Positions 8,266 to 15,645 are shown, numbered from the stretch's first letter. The stretch is DNA of 64,000 bases from Verrucomicrobiia bacterium (GCA_019694135.1 JAIBCM010000004.1:1-64000); one strand, 5' to 3'. Translations and numbers: made by a program. The notes: generated from the sequence alone by a model not told the origin.

Positions 8266-9375
8266 TTCTTCTTTATTTTCTATGTGGCGAAAAGGCGATG
8301 GTATTGACTTTGCTGGTTCATTTTTAGCATTTTTTAGATATGCTGTTAAGCTTGTTTTTAATTTTTCACCCCAAAATGGATCGTGAAGATCGTATACAAT
8401 AACCCGAAGATGCCTTAGATCAAAAGGAACATCTTCAAGGTTTCCTGTCAAAAATACGACTGGTTTTTTTGCAGCGTGTGCTAATCCAAGCTCATAAAAA
8501 ACATTCGCATTTTTTCCTGTTAAATCAGCTAAAAGTATTTTCGATTTTTGAATTTGCTCCCAAATTTGTTCGATTACAGTTCCAGTTGAAAAAAGTTCAT
8601 CTGCACGAAATGGCTCCATACCAGCTTCCTTAATAGCTGGCATAAAAAGATCTTTATAATATAAATCGAACCAATGACCGAAGGGCATCATTACAAAACA
8701 AGTATCCAGAAAAGTTCTTCCCTTGCTTGCGTCTTCAGTCATTATTGATTTTGATGGAATATGTGCTCCATTGCCTGTTGGTTTTGCTTCATCCGTTGGA
8801 TCAGTTAAATCTCCTGCACGAAATGCTTTCAAAAAATCTAAATTTTTAGTAAAAGTTTCTATGAATACTTTTACTCTTTCGCGGGGAATTTTAAATTCAC
8901 GAACTAACGTATTCTCAAAAAATTCATCTTCTGGTAGTTTTTTGCCTTTATAAAATTCTTCAACTTTTCGAAATTCTTCAACTTTTCGAAAAGCATTAAG
9001 AAGCGCTTTTTGTCTTTGTTGTGGTGACCCTGGTGCTATAACGTCATTTCCTATTTGCCCCATAGATACAGTTGCCGCAGCACCTGAACCTTCAACAAGC
9101 CCATATTGGTTGGCTGATTTAAGTAAATCTAAAAATCGCCAATCGTTTGATTTATTGAAGCCAACAGCTTTAGAAAGCATATCAGCTTTCATTGGATTGC
9201 CTGCGTTTTGTTGTTCAATGGCTTTAGGAATTTCGATTGCTTGTTCGAGCGTATTTTTTGGAAAAGTCCAGTTGGCTTTCGTTGATATTTTAGAAATACT
9301 ACGACGTTTTGTTTGTTGAGCCATAACTGAAGGATTGTCATTATTAGAATTTTGAGTTTTAAGTCTACTCTTCAT
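8254..9375 (-). CDS. hypothetical protein with C-terminal nucleoside deoxyribosyltransferase/TIR-like domain
   Basis: From ATG at 9375 the protein has 373 aa; a TTG at 9399 would add eight residues. The N-terminal 200 residues are basic and helical, resembling a winged-helix or scaffold region, with an exact 6-aa duplication (FRKVEE twice). Residues about 220-350 form a domain with CFVMMPFG, MEPFRADE, IWEQIQKSKILLADLTG, NANVFYELGLAHA and KPVVFLTG. Glu295 in FYELGLA corresponds to the deoxyribosyltransferase nucleophile. The domain is seen in many uncharacterised bacterial proteins and is fold-related to TIR and SLOG sensors. It overlaps the 3' edge of the convergent neighbour's spacer, nine bases from its stop. 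Function unknown; nucleotide or NAD processing is a reasonable guess only. Confidence 0.75.
   Translation of the reverse strand: MKSRLKTQNSNNDNPSVMAQQTKRRSISKISTKANWTFPKNTLEQAIEIPKAIEQQNAGNPMKADMLSKAVGFNKSNDWRFLDLLKSANQYGLVEGSGAAATVSMGQIGNDVIAPGSPQQRQKALLNAFRKVEEFRKVEEFYKGKKLPEDEFFENTLVREFKIPRERVKVFIETFTKNLDFLKAFRAGDLTDPTDEAKPTGNGAHIPSKSIMTEDASKGRTFLDTCFVMMPFGHWFDLYYKDLFMPAIKEAGMEPFRADELFSTGTVIEQIWEQIQKSKILLADLTGKNANVFYELGLAHAAKKPVVFLTGNLEDVPFDLRHLRVIVYDLHDPFWGEKLKTSLTAYLKNAKNEPAKSIPSPFRHIENKEEKLN
8955..8990 (-). repeat. exact 18-nt tandem duplication inside coding sequence
   Basis: The 18-base unit ATTCTTCAACTTTTCGAA occurs twice back to back (8955-8972, 8973-8990). It keeps the reading frame and duplicates six residues of a charged helix in the minus-strand gene. 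The copies are identical, which suggests a recent slippage event. Confidence 0.95.
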
Positions 9376-9489
9376 CACGTAAATTTTATAGCTTAACAAT
9401 GAACATTTAAAGTTAAAATTATTCTCCTTATCTTTATTTTAAAATTTTTGTTAAAAATAAATTATTCCATACTAATTAGGCAAAAAGCT

Positions 9490-9945
9490 TTAAACCTGAT
9501 CCGGAATTTCGGGTTCGACGAGTTGGGTGAGGAGGGTTAAGGATTCTTGCCAGCCGAGGTAGCAGGCTTCGGCGGGAATCATGGCCGGGATTCCTTCTTG
9601 TGTGATGTTGAGTTCGGTGCCGCAAAAGACTTCTTTTAAAGAGACGGTGGTAATCATTTCGCCAGGAAGGTTGGGATCGTCGAATTGGTCGGTGTAGCGA
9701 ATCCGTTCGTTGGGTTTGAGTTCTAGGTAGGTTCCGCCGAAGGAGTGACTTTTTCCGGTGGAGAAGTTGGTAAAGTGCATTTTGTAAGAGCCGCCGACTT
9801 TGGCGTCCATGTGATGAATTTTTGCTGTGAATCCGTGAGGTGGCAGCCATTTGACCATGGCTTCAGGGTCGATGAAGGCGCGAAAGACGCGTTCAGGTTT
9901 AGCGCGGAGAACTCGGTGAAATCGAACCGTATTGGTTGTGCTCAT
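9490..9945 (-). CDS. AHSA1/SRPBCC-domain protein
   Basis: This 151-aa START-fold protein has FHRVLRAKPERVFRAFIDPEAMVKWLPP, then DAKVGGSYKMHF, then FGGTYLELKPNERIRYT, and a C-terminal helix with GWQESLTLLTQLVEPE. These are the marks of the activator-of-Hsp90-ATPase-like family. The ligand is unknown. It is clearly divergent from the family member at 6244 (no long identical runs), so the two are not a recent duplication. Its DNA is visibly G+C-richer than the gene at 8254. Cytoplasmic. Confidence 0.88.
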   Translation of the reverse strand: MSTTNTVRFHRVLRAKPERVFRAFIDPEAMVKWLPPHGFTAKIHHMDAKVGGSYKMHFTNFSTGKSHSFGGTYLELKPNERIRYTDQFDDPNLPGEMITTVSLKEVFCGTELNITQEGIPAMIPAEACYLGWQESLTLLTQLVEPEIPDQV

Positions 9946-9997
9946 AATTGATGTTGTTGCATTATAAACCCAAGAAACAAATTCGTCACTCCTTTAG

Positions 9998-10567
9998 TCA
10001 AGGCGCTTTAGCGCGCAGGGCTGAATCTATTTCAGCATAAAGTTGGCTTAAGCGACTTTTTCCTTTTTTCCCTTTTTCTCCCTTAGGTTGAACCGGCATG
10101 TGTTTTAGAAAATGGTAAACTTCAGGAGTGGCTTTTTCAATGGCGTGACGAATGATTGGATCGCTCATATTAGATTTGTTATCGGCGGCAGTTGTTTCAA
10201 GAGCGAGCGCGGCGTAGGCGAGAGGCCCAAGCACGTGTCTTGCCTGATCGACACTGGGCAGATCGGTGTGGGTGTAGGCAACGGCCGCCGTCAACATAGC
10301 GGCGCGCGCGGCATATTTTGCAGCGGGTTGATCCGCTTCTTTGCTGGCTGAGTGAGCCGCCCAGGCCAGGGTGCGAAGGGTCTTATCGCGTTTTCTGCCA
10401 CGTCCAAAGGCGCGACCTCCTTCAATGGCTTCGCGAGGTCGCTTATCCGTCGGAAAGCGGTCTTCAAACACCGAAAGTGCTTGTTCGGCGCAGTCGGCAG
10501 CCCACAAAGCGATCGGTCGTAGTAATTCTTGTTCTTGTGTGGAATTTCCAAGAGAAGTTTTCTCCAT
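9998..10567 (-). CDS. putative immunity protein (Imm5-like)
   Basis: The 189-aa all-helical protein matches the pattern of the family annotated as putative immunity protein. It has LRPIALWAADCAEQALSVFE at the N-terminus, then DKRPREAIEGGRAFGRG, then Ala-rich helices (AAHSASKEA, AAKYAARAAMLTAAVAYTHTD) and a final ARHVLGPLAYAALALE segment. In polymorphic-toxin systems such proteins neutralise a partner toxin, but many lone homologues exist. No toxin gene or toxin-delivery gene is adjacent here. It would be cytoplasmic. An unrelated housekeeping role is possible. Confidence 0.65.
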   Translation of the reverse strand: MEKTSLGNSTQEQELLRPIALWAADCAEQALSVFEDRFPTDKRPREAIEGGRAFGRGRKRDKTLRTLAWAAHSASKEADQPAAKYAARAAMLTAAVAYTHTDLPSVDQARHVLGPLAYAALALETTAADNKSNMSDPIIRHAIEKATPEVYHFLKHMPVQPKGEKGKKGKSRLSQLYAEIDSALRAKAP

Positions 10568-10666
10568 TCCATTATTTTAATCCGAAATTGTTTATAAGAG
10601 CAATCTAGTTGAATCATTCATTGGAGTGCGTTTGCAGATAAGAGTTGAAGATGCTTTACTCGCGAT

Positions 10667-11128
10667 ATGGCACAATCTTATCCCACAATTATTTCTGGTC
10701 TTCGTAGCCCTTTTGATCAAATTCAAGGCATTGTTTATTTCGGGCGGATGTTAGATAAAATTCGGCTCATGGCTGCGGGGAAGTTGCCTGAGGGATGGCA
10801 CGCGGCGCGAGGCGTGAATATGAAGGGAAGTTTTGATTGGCGTTGTTGCCAGTTTTTGCAGGTGGATTATGCCAAGTTGGAAGCGGAGACGCTCAAGGGC
10901 GATAAATCCGATGAGGAATTGCTCGAATGGGCGTTTACTCAAAGCCGAAAGCCGAGTGAAGAAGAAATTGAAGTCTGGAATGGGTTTATGACCAAGCGCG
11001 GTTGGCGCGATGCCGGCACGCAGCGATTGAATGAGCGACTTGCAGAAATCGGATTACCACCGGGCACGGTGCAGACGATGTTTGAGTTTATTGATCTTGA
11101 TGAAGGTCGGTTGAAGCTGAATTCATGA
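10667..11128 (+). CDS. DUF5069-domain protein
   Basis: The 153-aa soluble protein fits DUF5069. It has GLRSPFDQIQGIVYFGRMLDKIRLMAAGKLP near the start, GSFDWRCCQFLQVDY in the middle, a WAFTQSRKPSEEEIEVWNGFM helix, and ERLAEIGLPPGTVQTMFEFIDLDEGRL at the end. The function of the family is not known. The ATG start (10667) lies about 100 bases from the divergent Imm5-like gene, so the two promoters probably share that gap. No signal peptide. Confidence 0.8.
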   Translation: MAQSYPTIISGLRSPFDQIQGIVYFGRMLDKIRLMAAGKLPEGWHAARGVNMKGSFDWRCCQFLQVDYAKLEAETLKGDKSDEELLEWAFTQSRKPSEEEIEVWNGFMTKRGWRDAGTQRLNERLAEIGLPPGTVQTMFEFIDLDEGRLKLNS

Positions 11129-11184
11129 AATTTGTTTATAGTTAAATAAAAGATCTGAATCGTAATGTTTAACTATTAAAGAAA

Positions 11185-11260
11185 TCTGGATCCCCGGGTC
11201 AAGCCCGAGGATGACAGAAAATAGGACTTGGATTTCTGGAATCGAGCTAGAGGATGACAC
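11185..11260. repeat. two diverged copies of a GGATcc...AGGATGACA intergenic repeat
   Basis: Two consecutive stretches, 11185-11217 and about 11226-11260, align end to end. Both begin with TGGAT and end with AGGATGACA. The first copy contains the hairpin CCGGGTCAAGCCCG, of the type found in interspersed palindromic repeats of other bacteria. The second copy has lost the pairing (TCTGGAATCGAGCTAGA). The element lies between DUF5069 and the convergent ABM gene, where a transcript end would be expected. Confidence 0.55.
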
Positions 11261-11282
11261 CATCTAAATCAAGTTGTTAGGT

Positions 11283-11810
11283 CTAAGAAGAGATTAACCA
11301 AGGACGAAAAAGGCGTGTGATAAGGGGCATGACGATCCAGGTGAGGCATAAGACCATGCCTAAAGAAAAAATAAGAGAGTGACTCAGGAATGATGACGTA
11401 AAAATATGGGCGCCTTGCAGAAAAGAGATGGCGAGACTTGTGGGATAAACGCCGATTAGAGTGATGATAGCCATTTTCCATCGAGGTGGTGGTTTTTGAT
11501 TGGCGCGAAACCAAGCTTCCAGTCCGCAGAGTTTTCGCGACGTGGGTTCTCCTTCTGTCATGGGTTTCACGCGCGTTTCCCATTCTTGAAACAGGGGCGA
11601 GGCATAAAAATCGTCGCGCTCCGCTTCACTAGTAAACGTGCGAAGAATTCCATATTCGCGCGTGCTCGATCCGGGCGGTGGAATCAGCAGGTTGGCGCCC
11701 AAGACGCTTTTATGATTAAAAGAAGCTTGGAAAAATTCCCGAAGCGCTTGTTGAAATTCGGCTTCGTATTCTGGTTTGACGCGGCGCGTGATGGCTATGT
11801 GAATCGGCAT
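11283..11810 (-). CDS. antibiotic biosynthesis monooxygenase (ABM)-domain membrane protein
   Basis: The 175-aa protein has an N-terminal ABM/dimeric alpha-beta-barrel domain (about residues 1-100: HIAITRRVKPEYEAEFQQALREFF, then YGILRTFTSEAERDDFYASPLFQEW). It is followed by a PPPRWKMAIITLIGVYP motif and two or three transmembrane helices (about 118-135 and 145-170). This two-part layout is common in proteins annotated as ABM; the reaction is unproven. The frame stays open upstream to 12083, but the domain starts at the ATG at 11810, so the acidic upstream extension is not included here. It is divergent from the mod regulator. Confidence 0.8.
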   Translation of the reverse strand: MPIHIAITRRVKPEYEAEFQQALREFFQASFNHKSVLGANLLIPPPGSSTREYGILRTFTSEAERDDFYASPLFQEWETRVKPMTEGEPTSRKLCGLEAWFRANQKPPPRWKMAIITLIGVYPTSLAISFLQGAHIFTSSFLSHSLIFSLGMVLCLTWIVMPLITRLFRPWLISS

Positions 11811-11916
11811 GTTAAAAATTAAAATAACACGCTTTTTCTTAAAAGAAGAAATTATACAAAAACTTTGCTTGAGGGCGCTAAGGGTTAAAAATTTGTCGTA
11901 TTTAATATAAAAATCT

Positions 11917-13161
11917 TTGACTGATATAATTATGTCATATAAAGACATAATTATGTCAGTCATTAAATCGGCTAAATCTATTTCCCGATCTTCCTCAAAA
12001 TCTTCCTTCAAATCTTCTTCTAGGTCTTCTTCTAGATCTTCCTCCGAATATTCCTCGAGATATTCCTCGGGATTTGCCTCCACATCTTCTTCCAGATTTT
12101 CCTCGCGATCTTTTTCTCCTCAATCTTTTGTGGCGTTGCGGCGTGCGGTGAAGGGGTGGTCGCAAATGATGTTGTCGAATCGATCTGGCGTGCCGCGAAC
12201 AACGATTAGCGCGATTGAAGGGGATAAGCTGGCGCCATCGGTTGCTACGGCCTTGGCTTTGGCGCGAGCATTGGAATGTTCTGTGGAAGAGCTATTTGGA
12301 GGGGTTGATCGGGAGACGAGCAGTTCTTTATCGCATTGGGCTTGGATGCCACGGGGCGAGTCGTCTCGTTATTGGGAGGCGGAGGTAAGTGGGCGCCGTT
12401 TGCTTTATCCAGTGGAAGGGCTTTTTTTGAATGCGATTTCACATGACGGGGTTTGGCAAAGTGGGGTGGAGCGAGGGACGAAAAATGTTTTGGCGGAGAA
12501 TACGTTGGTCATGGCTTGTTGCGACCCTGCGGCGGGTTTGTTGGCTTCAGAGTATGCGCGAGTCAGTGGGTTTCGTTTGATTATTTTTTCGCGTGGGGGG
12601 AGTGAGGCGTTGGATTTGTTGAAGCGTGGTTTGGTGCATGTGGCGGGGTTGCATCGTTCGACTCAGGAGCAGCCGGATCGAAATGAGGAGACGGTTCGTG
12701 ATAGACTTGGTGATAATTTTCAATTAGTGCGCGCGGTGCAGTGGCAAGAGGGATTGGTTTTGGGGGCCGAAAATCATGTGCGTTCGGCGCGCTCTGCAGT
12801 GAAGCAAGCGCGACGTTGGGCGTTGCGAGAGAAGGGATCGGCTGCGCGGGAGTGTTTAGATGAATTGTTTGACGGCAAATCTGTTTCGGGGCGAACGGTG
12901 CGCAGTCATTCTGCTGTGGTGGAAGCTGTGCGAGGAGGTTGGGCAGATGCGGGCGTGTGTGTGCAGTTAGGAGCTGAGGAGGCGGGGCTTAATTTTTTAC
13001 CGGTTCGCATGGAGTTTTTGGATTTTTGTTTTGAGAATTCGTTAGCGCGTGATGCGCGCGTTTTGGCGTTAATTCGTCTTTTGAGAAGTCGCGATTATCG
13101 AGGCTTGATCAGTGAATTACCCGGTTACGATGCGCGGTTGACGGGGGAGTTTATCAATTGA
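11917..13161 (+). CDS. XRE-type regulator with substrate-binding-like domain, molybdate-cluster regulator
   Basis: The open frame starts at TTG 11917. Alternatives are ATG 11932, ATG 11953 and GTG 12130. From about residue 72 there is an XRE helix-turn-helix (VALRRAVKGWSQMMLSNRSG, PRTTISAIEGDKLAPS, ALARALECSVEELF). From about 130 there is a periplasmic-binding-like domain of the kind fused to HTH or MoeA-type modules (VMACCDPAAGLLASEYAR, HVAGLHR, GWADAGVCVQLGAEEAGL, FLPVRMEFLDF). The latter would sense molybdate or molybdopterin. The gene lies directly before modA and modB, sharing TTGA at the stop. Residues 21-68 are Ser/Arg tetrapeptide repeats encoded by a 12-nt minisatellite; if the true start is GTG 12130, that stretch is untranslated leader. 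The HTH and sensor are secure, the start is not. Confidence 0.8.
   Translation: MTDIIMSYKDIIMSVIKSAKSISRSSSKSSFKSSSRSSSRSSSEYSSRYSSGFASTSSSRFSSRSFSPQSFVALRRAVKGWSQMMLSNRSGVPRTTISAIEGDKLAPSVATALALARALECSVEELFGGVDRETSSSLSHWAWMPRGESSRYWEAEVSGRRLLYPVEGLFLNAISHDGVWQSGVERGTKNVLAENTLVMACCDPAAGLLASEYARVSGFRLIIFSRGGSEALDLLKRGLVHVAGLHRSTQEQPDRNEETVRDRLGDNFQLVRAVQWQEGLVLGAENHVRSARSAVKQARRWALREKGSAARECLDELFDGKSVSGRTVRSHSAVVEAVRGGWADAGVCVQLGAEEAGLNFLPVRMEFLDFCFENSLARDARVLALIRLLRSRDYRGLISELPGYDARLTGEFIN
11918..11962. promoter_or_regulatory. double-palindrome operator and possible promoter of the mod cluster
   Basis: Two 19-base arms (11918-11936 and 11944-11962) are inverted repeats with one mismatch, separated by seven bases. 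Each arm contains its own 14-base palindrome: GACATAATTATGTC (perfect, 11944-11957) and GATATAATTATGTC (11923-11936). Their centres are 21 bp apart, that is two DNA turns. TTGACT at 11917-11922 and TATAAA at 11938-11943, with a 15-bp spacer, would form a promoter lying inside the operator. Binding by the adjacent regulator (autorepression or molybdate response) is inferred. Confidence 0.55.
11977..12120. repeat. 12-nt x 12 minisatellite (consensus TCTTCCTCNAGA)
   Basis: Twelve consecutive 12-base units fill 144 bases. Examples are TCTTCCTCAAAA, TCTTCTTCTAGA, TATTCCTCGAGA, TCTTCTTCCAGA and TTTTCCTCGCGA. In the plus frame each unit encodes Ser/Tyr/Phe-Ser-Ser-Arg/Lys. In the minus frame it encodes Glu/Asp-rich sequence. 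Most differences between units fall on a base that is the wobble position in both frames. The array lies between the operator and the HTH of the mod regulator. Confidence 0.85.
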
Positions 13162-13166
13162 AATAT

Positions 13167-13928
13167 ATGAAAAAACTGGTTTTCTTTTTGTTGTGTTTGA
13201 CTGTGACGAATTTGCCGGCAGCAGAGATAAAAGTTGCGGCTGCTTCGGATCTAAAATTTGCTTTGGATGAATTGGTGGCCGAGTTTCAAGCCAAACATTC
13301 CGAGATTAAAGTGAGTGTGACATATGGGTCGTCTGGTAATTTTTTTGCGCAGTTACAAAATCAAGCGCCGTTTGATCTTTATTTTTCGGCTGACATAGCA
13401 TATCCCAAAAAACTTGTTGCGGCCGGTTTAGCTTTGGAGAATCATGTTTTTTCTTACGCGGTGGGTCGATTGGTTGTGTGGGTGCCCAATCAATCTTCGA
13501 TTGAGGTGAAAAAAATGGGCATGAAGTCATTACTTGAACCGGCTGTGAAAAAGGTGGCGATTGCCAATCCGAAACATGCTCCTTATGGGGTGGCGGCTAG
13601 GGCGGCGATGCAATCGTTAAAGGTTTACGATGCGGTGAAGATGAAATTGGTTTATGGTGAAAATATTGCGCAGACGGCGCAATTTATTCAGAGTGGCGCG
13701 GCTGATATTGGAGTCATTGCTTTATCTTTGGCGATTGTTCCACAAATGAGTGATAAAGGTCGTTATTGGGAGGTGCCACTGGAAGCTTATCCCAAAATGG
13801 AACAAGGGGGGATAATTTTAAATTGGACCACGGATGTGAATGCTAGCCGGACTTTTCGCGATTTTGTGTTGGGTGATCATGGGCGCGAAGTTTTGAAGCG
13901 CTACGGATTTTTCTTGTCGAAAAAATAG
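13167..13928 (+). CDS. modA: molybdate ABC transporter substrate-binding protein
   Basis: From ATG at 13167 the protein has 253 aa with a signal peptide (MKKLVFFLLCLTVTNLPAAE). A TTG nine bases upstream would overlap the regulator's stop. The mature part has the ModA marks: VAAASDLKFALDEL, VTYGSSGNFFAQLQNQAPFDLYFSAD, a NPKHAPYGVAARAAM motif and GAADIGVIALSL. ModA binds molybdate or tungstate in the periplasm and delivers it to ModB. It is followed by modB after two bases. Regulation by the upstream XRE/substrate-binding gene is likely from the arrangement. Confidence 0.93.
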   Translation: MKKLVFFLLCLTVTNLPAAEIKVAAASDLKFALDELVAEFQAKHSEIKVSVTYGSSGNFFAQLQNQAPFDLYFSADIAYPKKLVAAGLALENHVFSYAVGRLVVWVPNQSSIEVKKMGMKSLLEPAVKKVAIANPKHAPYGVAARAAMQSLKVYDAVKMKLVYGENIAQTAQFIQSGAADIGVIALSLAIVPQMSDKGRYWEVPLEAYPKMEQGGIILNWTTDVNASRTFRDFVLGDHGREVLKRYGFFLSKK

Positions 13929-13930
13929 AT

Positions 13931-14605
13931 ATGGATTGGGCAGCAATTGGTTTAAGTGTGCGACTTTCTGCATGTAGCACTTTTATTTTGATGCTATTAG
14001 GTTTGCCTTTGGCTTACTGGTTAGTCAATACGCGGTGGCGCGGGAAATTTTTTATTGAAGCAATGGTGGCTTTGCCGATTGTGTTGCCGCCTACGGTTTT
14101 GGGATTTTATGTGTTGATGGCGATTGGGCCGATGAGTCCGCTGGGTCGATGGTATGAAGGGGTTTTTGGTAATCGATTGCCTTTTACTTTTCAAGGGTTG
14201 TTGGTGGCATCGGTTTTTTACAGTTTGCCGTTTGCGGTGCAACCTTTTGCGAGTGGCTTTGCAGGGGTGAATCGGCGGGTTTTGGAGTCGGCATGGTGTT
14301 TGGGCGCGGGGCCGTTTCATGCTTTTTTTCGAGTGGCGTTGCCTTTGGCGTGGCCCGGAGTTTTAGCGGGTATGGTGTTGAGTTTTGCGCATACGATGGG
14401 TGAGTTTGGTGTGGTGTTAATGATCGGTGGTAATATTCCTGGAGTGACACGCACGGTGTCGATTTCGATTTATGATGAGGTGCAATCGCTGAATTACGCA
14501 GCAGCGAATCAGACGTCATTACTTTTACTGATTTTTTCTTTTGTTGTTCTGGTGATGGTTTATGCGTTGCAGCGCCGGACGATTCACATTTGGCCTGCAG
14601 GTTGA
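13931..14605 (+). CDS. modB: molybdate ABC transporter permease
   Basis: The 224-aa inner-membrane protein has five to six transmembrane helices. It carries the permease EAA-type loop (ESAWCLGAGPFHAFFRVALPLAWPG) that docks the ATPase, and the ModB signature HTMGEFGVVLMIGGNIPG followed by TRTVSISIYDEVQ. It passes molybdate through the inner membrane. It starts two bases after modA. No modC ATPase follows: the next gene is on the opposite strand, 12 bases away. An ATPase encoded elsewhere must power the transporter if it works. Confidence 0.93.
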   Translation: MDWAAIGLSVRLSACSTFILMLLGLPLAYWLVNTRWRGKFFIEAMVALPIVLPPTVLGFYVLMAIGPMSPLGRWYEGVFGNRLPFTFQGLLVASVFYSLPFAVQPFASGFAGVNRRVLESAWCLGAGPFHAFFRVALPLAWPGVLAGMVLSFAHTMGEFGVVLMIGGNIPGVTRTVSISIYDEVQSLNYAAANQTSLLLLIFSFVVLVMVYALQRRTIHIWPAG

Positions 14606-14616
14606 TTGGGAGAAGA

Positions 14617-15483
14617 CTAATCCATTTTGCCCATGCGTCCGAATTGAAAATCTTCAAAAGCTTGTTGTATTTCGGCGCGGCTATTCATGACAAAAGGGCC
14701 GTGACCTACGATGGGTTCGTGGAATGGTTCGCCACTCATGATCAGGAGATGAGCATTGGCACTGGCTTTTAGAAAAATGCCGGTTCCTTGCGATTCGAAG
14801 ATCGCTAAATCGCCTTCTTGTGCGATGGTTTTTTCGTTATTGATTTCGACTTGGCCATTTAATACGAAGAAGGCTGTGGTATGATCGTTAGAAATAGGAA
14901 ATTCTGCAGAGTGATCGCCGCGAAGGATGATATCCCATAGATTGATCGGAGAAAAAGTTTTAGCAGGCCCTTTTTTTTCAGAAAATTCTCCGGCAATGAT
15001 GCGAACTGTTCCAGCTTGGTTGGGAAGAGAAACTGTGGGGATTTGATCTTTCAATAAAGTTTGATAGCCGGGTTTGGTGTTTTTGTCTTTTGCTCGTAAG
15101 TTGACCCAGAGTTGGATCACTTGAAAAAGGCCGCCACTTTCTGTGAATGCTGGAGAATGAAACTCTTCGTGGATGATGCCACGACCTGCGGTCATCCATT
15201 GCACGTCGCCCGGACCGATTTTCCCACCGCCACCACTCGAATCGCGATGTTCGAGTTCGCCTTGATAAGTAATGGTGACTGTCTCAAATCCTTTATGCGG
15301 ATGAGCACCCACGCCACGACGTTCGTGGCTTGGTGAGAATTGGTAAGGAGCAGCGTAATCAAGAAGTAAAAAGGGACTAAGTTCTTGACCAAGATCGTTG
15401 TAAGTGAACACGGATCGAACGGGGAATCCGTTGCCGACCCAATGTATGTCGGAGCTGTGATGAATGCGTCGCAATTTTTTCAT
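14617..15483 (-). CDS. pirin family protein
   Basis: The 288-aa bicupin begins with RRIHHSSDIHWVGNGFPVRSVF. It has the pirin metal-binding motifs: HPHKGFETVTI near residue 60, HRDSSGG near 77, and HEEFHS near 105. A C-terminal cupin follows, with GEFSEKKGPAKTFSPI and a closing MSGEPFHEPIVGHGPFVMNS, the typical pirin ending. The metal is usually iron; some members are quercetin 2,3-dioxygenases and others act as redox-linked regulators. The actual substrate here is not known. Convergent with modB. Cytoplasmic. Confidence 0.93.
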   Translation of the reverse strand: MKKLRRIHHSSDIHWVGNGFPVRSVFTYNDLGQELSPFLLLDYAAPYQFSPSHERRGVGAHPHKGFETVTITYQGELEHRDSSGGGGKIGPGDVQWMTAGRGIIHEEFHSPAFTESGGLFQVIQLWVNLRAKDKNTKPGYQTLLKDQIPTVSLPNQAGTVRIIAGEFSEKKGPAKTFSPINLWDIILRGDHSAEFPISNDHTTAFFVLNGQVEINNEKTIAQEGDLAIFESQGTGIFLKASANAHLLIMSGEPFHEPIVGHGPFVMNSRAEIQQAFEDFQFGRMGKMD

Positions 15484-15645
15484 GATAAAGTAGTTTACCC
15501 ATTTTTCCTGAAGTTGTGAAGGTTTGTGATGACAACTTTTGTTTTGATAAAGGGTAAAAAATCTTGCGAGTTAATGTTTGTTGGCTAAACTTTTACTTAT
15601 TGTTCAAATAATTCTATTATCAACCCAGAAAAACAAAGGAAAACT

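Noticed and set aside
11811-12083. Acidic N-terminal extension of the ABM protein
   Set aside because: The frame is open but the ABM domain begins at ATG 11810 with a normal start. The extension is antisense to the minisatellite, so it is noted as a finding rather than annotated as coding.
11977-12120. CRISPR-like array
   Set aside because: The units are 12 bases with no unique spacers and diverge from each other; this is a coding-type minisatellite. No CRISPR array was seen anywhere in the window.
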